Notes: a model not told the origin generated them from the sequence alone. 64,000 nucleotides of DNA from Fragilaria crotonensis (GCA_022925895.1 JAKSYS010000055.1:1-64000), one strand, 5' to 3'. Shown: positions 34,341 through 47,959, counted from the first letter of the stretch. Numbers and translations: made by a program.

Positions 34341-37300
34341 ATGTCTTCATCTGAAGCCGGTGCCGCTGACGTGGCTGTCAAGCCAGTCAACCCAATCATG
34401 GGAGATGTCATTCTACTTTCTAAAGACTCCTGGTCCGCCTGGACAGGAGGGAAACCCAAAGCCGATTGGACCGGTCTCGATCCAAGCGCGCCAACCGAAT
34501 CCACGTCACCAAACCAGCTCCGTCCGGTCTTTGTCTCCGCGGCACAGAAAGGTTACAATCATCGCCGCACTGGGATGACAACTCTCTTCAAGCCCGCCGA
34601 CGACTTAATCTCCTTCCAAAACTCCGTCTGGAATCATTTGGTCGATACCGGAATGGACAGTATCGCGTACATCCCCGATCCGACCGATACTGAAAAGATG
34701 ACGAACGTCGTTAAGTCACATGCCCGTTACACGGTCCAGTCCGCTCAGCAGTTGATTGAAAAACAGCTCGAGCTCTATGACAAGTACGACAAGACGAATG
34801 ACAAAGCAGCACGCACGTACCTACTTGCGTCGCTCACACCGTTGCTCAGTAACAAGGTCACGGAGAAGCTTGACGAATCAGATCCGTTTCCGATTGTCTG
34901 GCTTCAATTCTTGAAGGCCATTCAATCGACCTCTATCGAGAGATTCGAAGACCTCAAGTCGTCGATCAAGCTACGCCTTCCAAGTCAGTACCCCGGGGAA
35001 AACTTGGAACAGCTCGCCGCCCAGTTCAGAAAGGATGCTCTCGAACTCACCACCGCCGGCCAATACGATCACAACTTGACGTTGTCGATGATGAAGATTT
35101 TCCTCCTCGCTGGAGGATCGGGCAACGAAGACTTCCGCTTTCCACTCCGTGCGACCAAGCAGAAGCTCGAACAAGCTCTCCTTGACATCGGTTTTAAGGA
35201 GAAGACCGCTGCGAATGATCACATGAGCTCACTCAGACTCACGTACAAGGATATTTGCACTCAGGCCGAGGATACGTACCGTACCCTTTTCGATCGCAAA
35301 GAATGGCCACCGGCCAGGCACGCTCGTGATTCCAAGGCTCCGCCACCCGCGTTTGGAAATCTTGCCGTCGAGGTGAATGCTCCCATCACCCGAGCGGAAG
35401 TTCTCACTTTGATGCAGAACAAACCCCGCGTCGGCGGCAGCCCAACGAAGAAACCTGGCAACTGCAACAAATGCGGGAAGCCAGGACACTGGGCAAACGA
35501 GTGCCCTGACAAGCAGCAAAGCTCCAATCCTCGTTCCCAACGCAATCAGAGCAATCGTCAGGCACATGTCAGTGCATCTCGCAAGCCTGGTTGGCGTTCC
35601 ACGCCACCAGCTGCCGGTGCTCCAACTACAAAGAAGACGGACACCCACACGTTCAACTGGTGTGCTTCTTGCAAAAGGTGGACGACCACTCATTCGACAG
35701 AAACACACACTGGCGTCTCTCGAAACACCGTTTCCAATGGCACTCCTGCCGCAAGCTCCACCGCCATGCTCTCTCTTGTCCAAGACCCATCGGTGTGGAT
35801 CACAGAAACTCAGAGAATGCCAGACATCAGTGATTTGTTGTATGCCTTCTCCATCCTTCCGTTCTTCTTCAAAGTTGTCTTCCTTCTCGCCATGCTCCCT
35901 TTGGTTGGTCCGATTGTCTGGTTCGTTGACAGCTTCGTCGTTCCCATCCTCCTTCCGATCTGGCGATTCGACTACGCGATTGTGCTCCGCACTCTTTCGA
36001 CAAGCATCCTGCCATTTGTCGATCGCTTTCCGTCCTTTGTCGCCGACAACTACACCGCCTTCATCGCTCCGCTCTTCTGGGTTGCAGTAACGAGTTACAG
36101 TTGGCGTCAACTTCGCGCTGTCTCACAGCCCAATCTCGACGGCCCTGCGGTACACGCGATGTCTCGCACCGAGTATCGTCGTCATCGACACGAGTTGCTC
36201 CGCAACCGTCGTCGTCCTCGTGTCGTTCATCAGAGCATTAAGACGGAGGGTCTTCATCGGAAGTACCCTCTCAATCTTCGCTCGATGGGTCACTACGTCC
36301 GTAAACACCAAGCGCCAACGGTCGAGGAACAACGACTTCGCGACGAAATTCGCAAAATTCAAAGTCGAGTACACGCCTTGGAACGTGAAGTCAGTTTGCT
36401 CAGCAAACTCAACTACTACGATCCTACGCTTGAGTCACCTTGGCAACGTCAACAACAAGTTCCCGATGTACGTCGTGAGGGAGGAAACCCGGTCAGACAT
36501 GGTCAATCCGGTAATCGTGTTCGTCCGAACTTACATCCCAACTCTCCGACCGTTAATCGGGCAGCCGGCCGTCCATTTTATGGACAGCAACCCCGACGTT
36601 CACCGGCACCTGTTGTGCCTGATCGCCCAGCCTCCCGTCAGCCTCATACTGTCGATGCCAACGATGCCTATTACCGTCCTACTGACCCCGAATACGACCG
36701 TAACTCGGTGGATGCACACATGGCTCGTATTGGTGCTCCAACTCTTCTCGAACGTGCCTTATTGGCACCAAGTCGATTCAGAGCTGCGATGTCACCAGAG
36801 TCGACGTTCTCTGTGATTTGGGATTCTGGTGCTAGCGTCACCATCTCCCCTGAGAAGCTTGATTTTGTCGGTCCTTTGTCCCGTCCCAGTACCATCACTC
36901 AATTGAATGGCATCGCAAAAGGCTTGCGAATCGAAGGAGAAGGAAAAGTTCACTGGTCGTTCCACGACTCCACCGGCAAACTTCGAACGCTCGAGCTCCC
37001 AGCTTACTACGTCCCAAAGATCAGAGTACGTCTCTTGTCCACTACCAGTCTTCTTCAGACGTATTCCGATGAAACGATCAAGGTCGAAGCGCACCGACTG
37101 ACGATGAGCGGAGTCCCCGACGATCCGAATCGATCACCAATTGTTGCACATGTCAATCCTGACAACAACCTGCCAACCTCGCAAGCTTATCGCCAGCCAG
37201 CCATTCTTCCTGCCGCAGAATGCCTCAACGCAACCATCTCCGCGGTCAACGAAGCGAATCTCAACCTCTCCGAACCTGAGAAAGAGCTCCTTCGTTGGCA

Positions 37301-40300
37301 CTATCGACTCGGTCACATCAGCTTTCGGAAGATTCAGTTTTTGATGCGCTCAGGTGTCTTAACCAAAAGCAACAACAAGCGAAAACTTCATCAAGCGGCA
37401 TGTTCCTTGACGGAGTTACCAAAGTGTGCTGCCTGCCAGTATGGCAAACAGCATCGTCGACCAGCGCCTGGACGAGTCAGTACGGCAGTACGTGATCGCG
37501 AAGGTGTTCTGAAAGATGGACACTTGGTCCCAGGACAACAAGTTTCGGTCGATCATTTTGTGAGCAGCACAAAGGGCAGACTCTTCACATCCGCAGGAAG
37601 GAGTCTCAACAGTGAGCTTTATACTGGCGGATGTCTTTTCAATGATCACGCCTCTGGCTTCGTTCACATCGAGTTCCAAACTCATTTGAACACGCACGAA
37701 ACTCTGATGGCAAAGGAAAACTTTGAACTCATGTGCCGAGACCATGGTGTGATCCCGCAATCGTATCTATCGGACAACGCAAAGTGTTTCACTACGAAGG
37801 CTTTTACGGAGAGGTTAAGTCTATTTGAACAGATTGTGCGATTTGCTGGTGTCGGTGCTCATCACCACAACGGCAACGCCGAACGCAGCATCCAAACCAT
37901 CATGTCCATTGCTCGGACGATGATGTTACACTCGGCCATTCATTGGCCCGACGTCGCCGACGCTTCACTTTGGCCAATGGCCGTGCAGCATGCTGTTTTC
38001 CTGCACAATCACATGCCAAATCAAGTCTCTGGCCTTTCCCCTGTCGACGTGTTCACAAAATCCAGATGGCAACAACATAAGTTTCATGATCTTCATGTTT
38101 GGGGCTGTCCGGTTTATGTCTTGGACAAGTCGATTGCTGATGGAAAGAAGCTTCCACGTTGGAAACCTCGCAGCACTCGTTGCGTGAACATGGGATTGTC
38201 AAGCAAACACGCAAGCACCGTTCCGATCGTTCTCAATCCATCGACGGGCTACATCACTCCGCAATTCCATATTGTTTTTGATGATTGGTTCTCGACCATC
38301 ACTTCATCGCTTGAAAGTCTTCCTGACTTCAATTCCGCGCATGGGCACAACTCTTCGGCGAATCCTACTTCCAGTACCCATTCGACGACGAGGACGAAAC
38401 AGAAATGTCGATCAATGATGATCCAACATCCGACGCCATCGTTGCCAACACACTTCGCAACATGGACTCCGTTGCGACTGCAATGGATACGTCATCTCCA
38501 CCGACTCCATTTCCTGTTTCGCCACCACCGACAACTCAGTTTCCAACTACGCCATCTCTCCTTGACAGCTCTACGCCTCCGCGCCCGATCTCGTCAACGA
38601 GGGAGACAGTACATCAACAGCACGACGTCGTCGACAATTCCATTGTTGCTCCGACTTCGACGCCTGTTGCAACGGTTGACTCGATTGTTCGCGCCCCCAC
38701 CATTCCCATTACTCCCCAACACCTCCCGTTCTCCGACCTCGAAACTCCTCGCGCACCGACTCCTTTGCCTACGCCTCCGCGTCCACCATCTCCGTCTCCG
38801 ACCCGGATGTCTCCAATGAGGGAGACAACATTGACGAATGATACGTCGTCAGCAAAGGAGCCACCATCCGCGCCCGTTCGCTCATCTGCTCCAAGCCCAG
38901 CACCAGTCGTTCGTCATTCGCCTCGCCGTTCCACTCGCCAACGCAATGCACCTTCTCGACTCGGCTACGATGGAAATCAAGGCGCCGGATACTTTGTCGA
39001 ACCCAGCGCTTGGATCTTTCAAGAATGTGGTTTTCTTGGTCCTCCGCTCGCTCTCAAAGCCTCTCTCTCCGATCCCGACACTCTGACGTACGATGAAGCG
39101 ATGTCAGATGAACCGAATCTCTCGAAGTGGATGGCAGCCGCTGCGAAAGAGATTGCCAGTTTGGAGAAGAACAAGACGTGGATTGAAACGGAAATATCGA
39201 ACGCCAAGTCTCGAATTTTACCGGGCACTTGGGTTTTCAAACGCAAACGGACACCTGACGGTGTGATAAGCAAGTACAAGGCACGGTACTGCGTACGAGG
39301 TGACTTGGAAGAAGGTGAACCTGAAACCTTTTGCACCGGTGGTCGCGTGGAGCTCCGTTCGCCTATTTACAATCCTTGCTCTGACGCTCAATTGGGACAC
39401 AAGTTCCATTGACTTTAGCAACGCATTTGTCCAGGCTAAGTTGGAAACGCCTGTTTGGATTCATCTACCTCGCGGATTCCAATCTCCACGTGGAAAGTCG
39501 ACGTGCTTACAACTTGTCAAAAAGTTTGTATGGTTTATCTGTCGCTCCGCGACTTTGGTTTGAACATGTTCTCGAGGCGTTCACCGATCAAGGCTTCAAA
39601 CAAAGCACCTTGGATCCATGCTTCTTGTTCAAGGACACCATCATGGTCGTCCTCTATGTCGATGACGTCGGAATTGCGTACGCGAACGAGTCCGATTTGA
39701 ATAAACTGCTCGACGGTCTCGAACGACGTGGACTACAGTTCACAAAGGAGGGCACGTTCACTGATTTCCTTGGCATTAAATTCGTTAAGGACACTACAAA
39801 CAACACCGTCACGCTCACCCAGAAAGGACTGATCCAGCGAATCATCGACGCCACGGGAATGGCTGACTGCAACCCAAATTGGACGCCAGCTATTCAACTT
39901 CCACTCGGCATCGATCCTGACGGTGAATCGTACAATGAATCCTGGAGCTATCCTTCCATCGTTGGAATGCTCCTCTATCTCTCTACGAATACTCGACCTG
40001 ACATTGCCTTCGCCGTCAGTCAAGTTGCACGTTTCAACCACAGCCCAAAGAAGAGTCATGCCACTGCCATTAAGACCATCATCCGATACTTGCATCGCAC
40101 TGCTGACAAAGGCACTATCGTTCGTCCCACTGGTGACCTTTCCATTGATTGCTACGTTGACGCCGATTTCGCCGGCTTGCATGGTCGCGACCCCGACTAT
40201 GAGCCCTCAAGCGCCAAGTCCAGAACTGGATACATCATTACGCTTGGCGGATGTCCAATTCTTTGGAAATCGAAGCTTCAAACCGAAATCTCTTTGTCGA

Positions 40301-40653
40301 CTCTCGAATCGGAATACTCAGCTCTCAGCGCCAGCATGAGAACGCTCCTTCCACTCCGATCGCTCCTCAGTGAAGTGATCGCTGCACTCCGACTTCCACC
40401 ACAGTTCAAGTCGACGATTCGATGTCGTGTCTTCGAAGACAACAACGGCGCTCTTCTTCTTGCAACCAAGCAACGAATCACCAACAGAACGAAGTACTTC
40501 CTTGTCAAATGGCACTTCTTCTGGAGTCATGTCACCAACGGAGACGTCAGTATTCTGAAGGTCGACACGAAAGAACAGTGGGCTGATTATCTCACTAAAG
40601 GTCTCAACCGTGAGACTTTCGAGCACATACGCAAGCTCGTGCAAGGATGGTAA
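34341..40653 (+). pseudogene. gag-pol region of copia element A (fossil)
   Basis: Encodes the copia polyprotein domains. Approximate positions: gag 34341-35440; CCHC knuckle ~35460-35510; hydrophobic membrane-like stretch ~35820-36110; coiled coil ~36320-36410; protease ~36800-37100; pre-integrase and integrase ~37270-38250; a Pro/Ser/Thr-rich spacer ~38330-38950; reverse transcriptase ~39100-39850; RNase H ~40150-40600. It is broken, with about two interruptions. The membrane-like stretch between knuckle and protease is not a usual copia part. Confidence 0.9.
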
Positions 40654-40836
40654 CCTTGCCTTGAACAGCTCCGCTGTTCAAATCTGTGAATGACAACATC
40701 ACCTCTCTCTCAAACGGCTAACTAGATTGAAATGCCGATGTGACGAGAAAATGAAAGTGATGCAATTGTGAGTCATGCGCCGCATAGTGCGTGTGACTGG
40801 TATACCGTACCTACGTCTCAAGCAATGAGAGGGAGA

Positions 40837-41222
40837 GTTGCGGCAGACGGTCTACTGGAACCGGCTACTGTACTGTTGGACTGGCACTGTCCTACAGCCT
40901 AGTCGTTCCACGACTACTGTCCTGCTCCAACGACTACTGTCCTGCTCCTTCACACTATCTACTCTGCTGCAACGGCCATTGCACAGATAGTGTCGTCTCT
41001 AACGCCGATTGAGGTTTAGCAATCAAGGTGCTCCGCATCGCTTGATTTGCAACTCCGCGACCGTCTCTAAACGGACAGCGACCCCTGTCTGGAATCATTG
41101 CGTGAGATCGATCTACTAGTTTAGATTATAAGTTTAGGATTTACTATTTGTGAAGACTGAACCGAACAAACCCTCACCCTAACAGAGTAGACTCGCAGCT
41201 TCCGGCTCACGAGTCTCCCAAC
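40837..41222 (+). repeat. right LTR of element A
   Basis: 386 bp copy of the left LTR, preceded by a purine-rich run (GAGAGGGAGA) that fits a polypurine tract. Confidence 0.92.
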
Positions 41223-41227
41223 TGTGA

Positions 41228-41680
41228 ATACTGTCGTTGGCGAAGCTGAGAGAGATTCGACGTTCGGACGGAATGTCAGATTCGAGTCAGACGTGAACTC
41301 GGAATTGAACACACGACTGAACTGGGATAAAGAATTCGAAATTAATCGCGCTACGGATTTCCAAAGAGTCCAACAAACCAAGATTCCATCGGAGGACGAA
41401 AACTATGGAAAGTTGGAGGAAAACATTAAACATGTAGGAGATTGGACAGAAGTCCACTATAAAAGAACTGGGAAGAACAAGAAGGAGACACAAGGAAGGA
41501 AGAAGACAGAGGAAGGTTCTGGAGAGACAGAGAAGGGAACCTGGAAGAGGAGTTTAGTTAGAACCTAAACTCATAACATTTACTTTGCTGATTTTGTCAA
41601 GGCCTGACAACTGCAGTTATCACCCCATAACCAGAGCAAGTACTGTGGTACCGCGCTCACGATATCTGGGATTCTCAACA
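41228..41680 (+). repeat. left LTR of element B, second piece
   Basis: Resumes the element B LTR interrupted at 33627 and matches 46791-47244 over its whole length with minimal difference. Confidence 0.9.
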
Positions 41681-41730
41681 CGTTTTATAAAACGATTGTT
41701 TTTGAGAGTTAAGATCTAACGACGACGACG

Positions 41731-44700
41731 ATGGCGAGCGAAGCGACGATGAAGTCGAGTCCGCTCGAGACGATCAAGGTCATTCCCTTTTGGGGAAATG
41801 ACAAGACGAAGGGCGGTATGGAACCGCGAGAGTTCTTCAAGAAGGCAGAAGTGTTTGCTGCGTCCAAAGGCTTTGAGAGGGGCCTGCTGGAAAAGTTGAA
41901 GCTGCCAAGCCCAGGGGCTGTGGAGTTGACAAGAGAGGAAGAACAAGCGCAGAAGTGGAACAACGACGCTCGCAATTTTTTGATTATGTCATGCCAAGGC
42001 GATGCATTTGCGATTATTGAGGCCGAAGAGACGGCGAACGACATGTGGAAAGCGTTGAAGAGTCGCTACGATTCGAAAAAGACGAAAGATCTTGTGAAGG
42101 CGACTACGCAATTGGAAAAGTGTTACATGAAGAATGACATGGAGGACCCGCACATGTGGATATTGGAGCTCGAAAGGTTGAACAGAGAGGTCGGTAAGTG
42201 CGAAAATGGGACCATGAGAAGCCAAGAACAGATGCAAGCAACAATTTTGGCACGTTTGCCAAAACGACGCTACGAGGCCGTCATCACTTCGTTGAACGGC
42301 AAGATTGGGCGTGAGGGTATGGACCATCAAGACTTCGTTGAGGAGATCACAGGGCACTATCAGATGTTCATTGAGCCGTTTAAGGGACGAATTCAAGAAA
42401 AGAGAGACGAAAAAGGAGGCGAACGAAATCAGAAGCATTTGGCGCTCACGACGACCGGCGGACGGAACAGCTGGCGGCAATTTAAAGGGAAGTGTAACAA
42501 GTGTGGAAAACAAGGGCACAAGGCACGAGACTGCAAGAGCAATGAGGAGAGAAATGGAGGCAATGTCAAGAATGGCAATGGAGTGCAAAATTCGTTTTCG
42601 GGAAAATGTTACAAATGTGGCCAAGTTGGGCACCGAGCGCAACACTGCAAAACTCAAGGCAACGACTCGGGAATGTTTGTCGGAATGGCTATTCACGAAA
42701 CGAGAAACAGGGAGGAACCGATGGTACAAAACGACATCGATCTGGACAAGCTTGCCCTGGAGATTCTCAACGACATCGCGAACGATAACAGGAAACGTAA
42801 ACCCGATACGGAGTTGGACCGCAAGTACAAGAAATTTGCCGAGACGATTATTGCCCTCGACGTATCGGAACCGGAAGAAGAATTAATTGGTCAATACTAC
42901 GATGGGATTGAAAAGAACGACACCGAACTCGAAGAAGATCTCCGAAGGATCAAAAAGCCTGTGAGTTGGGCTGATATGTGTGAAACGAGCGATGACGAAA
43001 GCAATCACGAAGACAATGACGACGATGACGAAGACGATTTCTGGAACGACGACGAAAAAGACAAGAAAAAGGAATCCGACACGACTGAATACCGCATGGA
43101 CACCCCGCGAGGCCTAAGTAATTGGAAGTGGGACGAAGAAGTTTTCATGGCGAATTCCAGCAAAACTAAGTTTGTTGCTGACCATGATGAAGATGGTTTT
43201 GAGAACTGGTTGATGGATTCGGGCGCCACTACTCATGTTGCCAAGACCACCAACAACATGTTTAATTTGAAGGCTACTTTGGATGGAGAGCATGTCAGAG
43301 TTGGGAGCAATGAGACCCTAAAAGCTACAGCTATTGGAGATCTATGTTTGGAGCAAAACACTCCAATAAACGGATGATTTTGCGAGAAGTGATGGTTATC
43401 CCCGACTTCGCTCGAAACCTGATCAGTGTGGGACGTTTGAATGAGAATGGGAACGAGTTTGTGAGCAGGAAAGACGAATCTGAGCTCAAGAACCCATCTG
43501 GTGACACGATGAAATTTGAAAAGGAAACAGACGGGATGACTTATCTGAAAGCGCGACGAGTTTCGTTTGAAAGAGAAGCGTTTAATGCTGAAGGAATTGC
43601 GAAACGAGGCGACGAAACCATCGAGAACGAGAAGAATGAAGCCATGGACATCAATGAGGCGCATCGAAAATTTGGACATGCGACGGAAAAAGTGGTTCGG
43701 AGCTTGCTTAAAACGCTTGGTATCAAACCTACGGGAGAGTGGGCTGTGTGCGATGGTTGTGCACGTGCGAAAGCTACGCAGAAACGAACCAATAAGATCA
43801 CGACGACCGAGGCTGAAGAACGTGGCGAACGCCTATATATGGATACGAGTGGTCCATACAACGAGACGGTTGCGGGATCACGATACTGGTTCAAGATTGT
43901 CGACGACAAAACGAGGAAGTCGTGGGACTTTTACGGCGCTAAGAAGAGTGGGATAAAACGCACCTTCAAGAACTTCTGGACAAATTGAAGGCGGCTGGTA
44001 TTGAAGTTAAGTACGTCCGATGCGACAACGCCGGAGAACACATTTCGGATTTAAAGAAGATGTGCGAAGGACAGTACAATATCAAGATGGAGTATACGGC
44101 ACCGCACACACCACAGCATAACGGAGTTGTTGAACGCATGTTTGCACGAGACGCCAACAGAGCACTGGCTATGATGCTGTCAGCAGGATGGACCAAATTT
44201 CTACAGGGAAAACTATGGGCGGAAGCGACGAAGACTGCGGCGGTACTCGGGAATACACTACCCAATACACGCAGTACAGTACCCCCAGACGAACTGTTCT
44301 ACGGTACCCCGTGCACCATATACGGTAGCACAGTGGAATATGGCCGAATTGGCTATGTTACAAACAGAGGGACAATGAGGGGGAAGTTCAAGGAGAAAGC
44401 CACCAAGATGATCATGGTTGGCTATGCTGAGAACCATGCAAGAGATGTGTACAGGATGTACAATCCCTACAGTGGAAAAATTGTTGAAACAAGAGATATT
44501 CATGCATGGGCTGACTTGACAAAGGCTGAAAATGACATCAGATTGACAATGGCCGAGGCCTTTGACCGTCAGATGGTCCTAGGTGAAGATCTGGAAGAGG
44601 TGGAAGCTGAATTGGCGGCAGATGAAGAGGAATTGACTCCCCAAATTCATCTCATTCCAGAGTATGATGAGGAAATCGCGACCATGACTGCATTGCAACC

Positions 44701-46740
44701 GGCTGAAACTCCCATGTCTTCAGCAGGGAGGATAGAGTCGATGATTGAGCAAGAGAGAACGAAAGAAGACGAGGTACACGACGAGAACGAAACGAAAATG
44801 GACGTGCCCCCAACATCAATTCTTTTCGATTCTGACTCCGATGACGACGAAGACGTCATCATATTGCGAAAGGAAGGCGACAGCGTTGAAGAGAGGATCG
44901 TGGAGTTGCCTACAGAACAAACAATCATCGAAAATGCCGAAGAAATGGTTGAGAGAGAGCAAAAACAGAGGACAACACCATTGGAAAGAGAATTGAAAAA
45001 ACTTGGAATTGAGAGTCCAGTTGTGATCGAAAACGATGAGCCCGGGACGCGTACAAGAAGCAGAACTCGAATTGCGCATCTGGTATTTAATACCATGCTT
45101 ACGTCGGACCCAGGCGAACCTAAGACATTTCGTGCAGCTGTGACCGGACCGAAGAAGCAAGAGTGGATACCGTCTGCTAAGTCCGAAATTAATAATTTCA
45201 TATCACGCGACGCATGGAAGAAATTCCCAAGGGACAAGTTAAACGGACGAAAACCGATACCTGTTAAGTGGATTTTCAAGATCAAGGAGGAACAAGACGG
45301 CACACTACGGTACAAGAGCAGAATCGTACTGAAGGGCTACGTGATGGTACCTGGTGTTGACTACACAGAGTCATTTTCACCTGTGGCAACGGACACAACG
45401 GTCAGACTCGCGATTACTATCGCGCTGTACAGGCAAGACGAAGGCTGGACGATTGAGATGATCGATATTGAAGCAGCGTTCTTAAATGCGGAACTTGAAG
45501 ATGACAAGCCAGTATTTGCTGAGTGGCCGGAAGGTATTGTTGAATTGGGATATATAACGGAAGACGAATTGAGACGTTACTGTATTATGCTGACACGTCC
45601 TATGTATGGAGGAGTGGATGTCCCAAGACTATTTATGAAGACTCTACGTAAGTACTTGACGAAGCACATGAATATGATTCAGAGTCTGGTTGATCCGTGC
45701 ATGTACTACTGGAAAGACACGAAAGGGCGTATGACCCTGATGGCAGTTGTGCATGTGGATGACGTAATTTTGGTTGGATCGAAGAAGGCGATTGAAGAAT
45801 TCAAGACTAAGCTTAAGGAACGATTCAATATATCTGATCTCGGAAAGTTGAAGAAGCACTTGGGAGTATGGTACGATTGGAGCGTGGACGAAAACGGAAA
45901 TGTCATTATCATTGCGAAGATGAACAAACTTGAAGATGAAATCGTGGAAACCTACGAGAAGATTACTGGCAAGGAAGTCAAGACATATGACACGCCCGGA
46001 TACCCGAACAAGTACCTAAGTAAAAACGAAGGACCTACGGTTAACATGACGGATTACAGGTCAATGGTTGGAAAGATCATGTATTTAACGACGAAACTGG
46101 CACCGGATTTGGCCAACGCAGCTCGAGAACTGGCACAGCACCTATCGAACCCAGGTGAGGATCACTGGAAGGCATTGGACAGAATGGTCGGTCATATCAA
46201 GCTACGACCGTACGAGGGACTCACGTACAGAAGACCCAAGGAACTACGACCTATTTCTATGGTGGATTCCGACTATGCCAAGAATACGGACAATCGCAAG
46301 AGTATATCTTCGGGACTACATACGTTAGGTGGAACGTTGGTACATTGGGAATCAAAGACCCAACACGTCGTTACACTATCGAGTACCGAAGCGGAGTATA
46401 TCAGTTTGGCGAGAGGTGCATGCGAGAACAAGTTCATCATGATGTTACTCGACGAAGGCATACGAAGACCGGATGAGAAACGTCATATGGGAAAAGTGTA
46501 CGAGGACAATCTTGGAGCTATTTATTTGGTCAAGAATCAACATGTCGGAGCCAGAACGAAGCATATCGATGTACGTGCTCATTTTATCCGTGAACTGGAA
46601 GATAACGGTTATTTGAACGTGCAGTTTATTCGATCGGAAGAGAATGCAGCGGACATATTGAACAAGAACTGTCCTGAGAAATTACATACGAAACACGCGA
46701 AGAACATACGAGATGGAACCCTGGATTGTTGGAGGGAGGA
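41731..46740 (+). pseudogene. gag-pol region of copia element B (fossil)
   Basis: Encodes gag with a UBN2-like region (41731-42400), two CCHC knuckles (CNKCGKQGHKARDC and CYKCGQVGHRAQHC, ~42490-42655), an acidic stretch, protease (WLMDSGATTHV, ~43205), integrase (~43640-44420), reverse transcriptase (VVHVDDVILVG, ~45120-45900) and RNase H (~46230-46640). About two interruptions. Divergent in sequence and knuckle number from element A, so the two are separate copia lineages. Confidence 0.9.
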
Positions 46741-47244
46741 TGTCGAGGATAGTAGGCTACTGGATAAGTCCAGTACCGGTGAGACAGTGAATACTGTCGT
46801 TGGCGAAGCTGAGAGAGATTTCGACGTTCGGACGGAATGTCAGATTCGAGTCAGACGTGAACTCGGAATTGAACACACGACTGAACTGGGATAAAGAATT
46901 CGAAATTAATCGCGCTACGGATTTCCAAAGAGTCCAACAAACCAAGATTCCATCGGAGGACGAAAACTATGGAAAGTTGGAGGAAAACATTAAACATGTA
47001 GGAGATTGGACAGAAGTCCACTATAAAAGAACTGGGAAGAACAAGAAGGAGACACAAGGAAGGAAGAAGACAGAGGAAGGTTCTGGAGAGACAGAGAAGG
47101 GAACCTGGAAGAGGAGTTTAGTTAGAACCTAAACTCATAACATTTACTTTGCTGATTTTGTCAAGGCCTGACAACTGCAGTTATCACCCCATAACCAGAG
47201 CAAGTACTGTGGTACCGCGCTCACGATATCTGGGATTCTCAACA
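46741..47244 (+). repeat. right LTR of element B
   Basis: 504 bp, TGTC...AACA, followed at once by the target duplication GCTATG. Confidence 0.92.
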
Positions 47245-47250
47245 GCTATG

Positions 47251-47680
47251 ATCTGATTTATTGTGGAGAGAGTGTGGGGTGTGCACAGTGCGCAGTGCAC
47301 GGCCCTACAGTAGGTAGAGTATAGGAACTTCTTCATTTCCCGAGTCGAGGTGTGGTGTCGGTACTGTAGTCTCGTCGGTGCGTGGTTTCACGACGTTCCA
47401 ACTTAGCGATCAGCTATATGCTATATCAGTTGAACTTTATCAGCAACAACGTATGTGAAATGCCAACAAAAAGGCGGACGTAGACGGGCTCCCCTATTTT
47501 GACGTATCGGTAGCCTTATAGTCATTAGTATTCTAACAATCTAACGATATGTTGTGATTCGATTCTTAAATGACGAGTCCGGTACGACAATTCTCCAACA
47601 TACTACCTCGTTTGATGGATTTAGTCACTAAGTTCTCTGTCCATAAATTGAATTTACTCAACCAACAACTATTCCTCGTC
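47251..47680. other. former upstream region of CIA2
   Basis: After the right target duplication the sequence resumes the DNA that lay upstream of CIA2 before the copia insertion. No gene seen. The plus strand has a patch of CTGTAGTCTCG and GTACTG words near 47360. Confidence 0.45.
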
Positions 47681-47684
47681 TTAG

Positions 47685-47885
47685 GTCGGCTCGTCCCTGT
47701 TCTCGATGCGGTAAGTTGGTAGCGCTTGGCCTTGGTGATCTCGATCTGGCTCTGGGTCAGCAGCTCGACCTTCTCCATAACTAGGTGACATCGAACGTCG
47801 GACTCCTGAAGGTAATCTATGCGTTGTCCTTGTCGCTGACCCGGGTGGTGTCCATGATCAGCTCGTCCAACGTGTTGTCTAACGT
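47685..47885 (-). pseudogene. decayed partial copy of the 3' part of the NTase-like gene
   Basis: About 200 bp closely resembling 48055-48255: shared blocks include CTCGATGCGGT, GATCTGGCTCTGGGTCAG (CTGACTCTGGGTCAG in the full gene), CTCGACCTTCTCC, GTCCTTGTCGCTGACCCG and CATGATCAGCTCGTC. It corresponds to the C-terminal VEHLTQSQIEFTEAK region. It is a tandem partial duplicate that has drifted and is not a gene. Confidence 0.75.
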
Positions 47886-47959
47886 GTCAGGATAAGGAAA
47901 CGCCTTACTCTTAAGCGTTCACTAACTCATGACGCAAGGACGATGTCACCCGTCACCTG

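Larger units (their letters stand above)
33623..41227 (+). mobile_element. inner Ty1/copia retrotransposon (element A)
   Basis: LTR retrotransposon, 7.6 kb (33628-41222), in + orientation inside the left LTR of element B. The two 386-bp LTRs (33628-34013 and 40837-41222) begin GTTGCGGCAG and end CTCCCAAC and appear identical. The flanking 5-mers AGTGA (33623-33627) and TGTGA (41223-41227) are a target duplication with one mismatch. Internal order: gag, one CCHC knuckle (CNKCGKPGHWANEC), an unusual hydrophobic stretch followed by a charged coiled coil, protease (WDSGASVTISP), GAG-pre-integrase and integrase, reverse transcriptase (VVLYVDDVGIAY), RNase H. About two breaks in gag-pol. Identical LTRs make it the youngest insertion in the window. 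Confidence 0.93.
33572..47250 (+). mobile_element. outer Ty1/copia retrotransposon (element B), split by element A
   Basis: LTR retrotransposon in + orientation. LTRs begin TGTCGAGGATAG and end ATTCTCAACA. The right LTR is 46741-47244; the left is in two pieces, 33578-33627 and about 41228-41680, because element A inserted into it. The 6-bp target duplication GCTATG flanks the whole at 33572-33577 and 47245-47250. Its own length is about 6.07 kb. Domain order in the internal part is copia-type: gag with two CCHC knuckles, protease, integrase, reverse transcriptase, RNase H. About two breaks in gag-pol. The left and right LTRs are nearly identical over ~504 bp, so the insertion is young, but older than element A. 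Confidence 0.93.
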
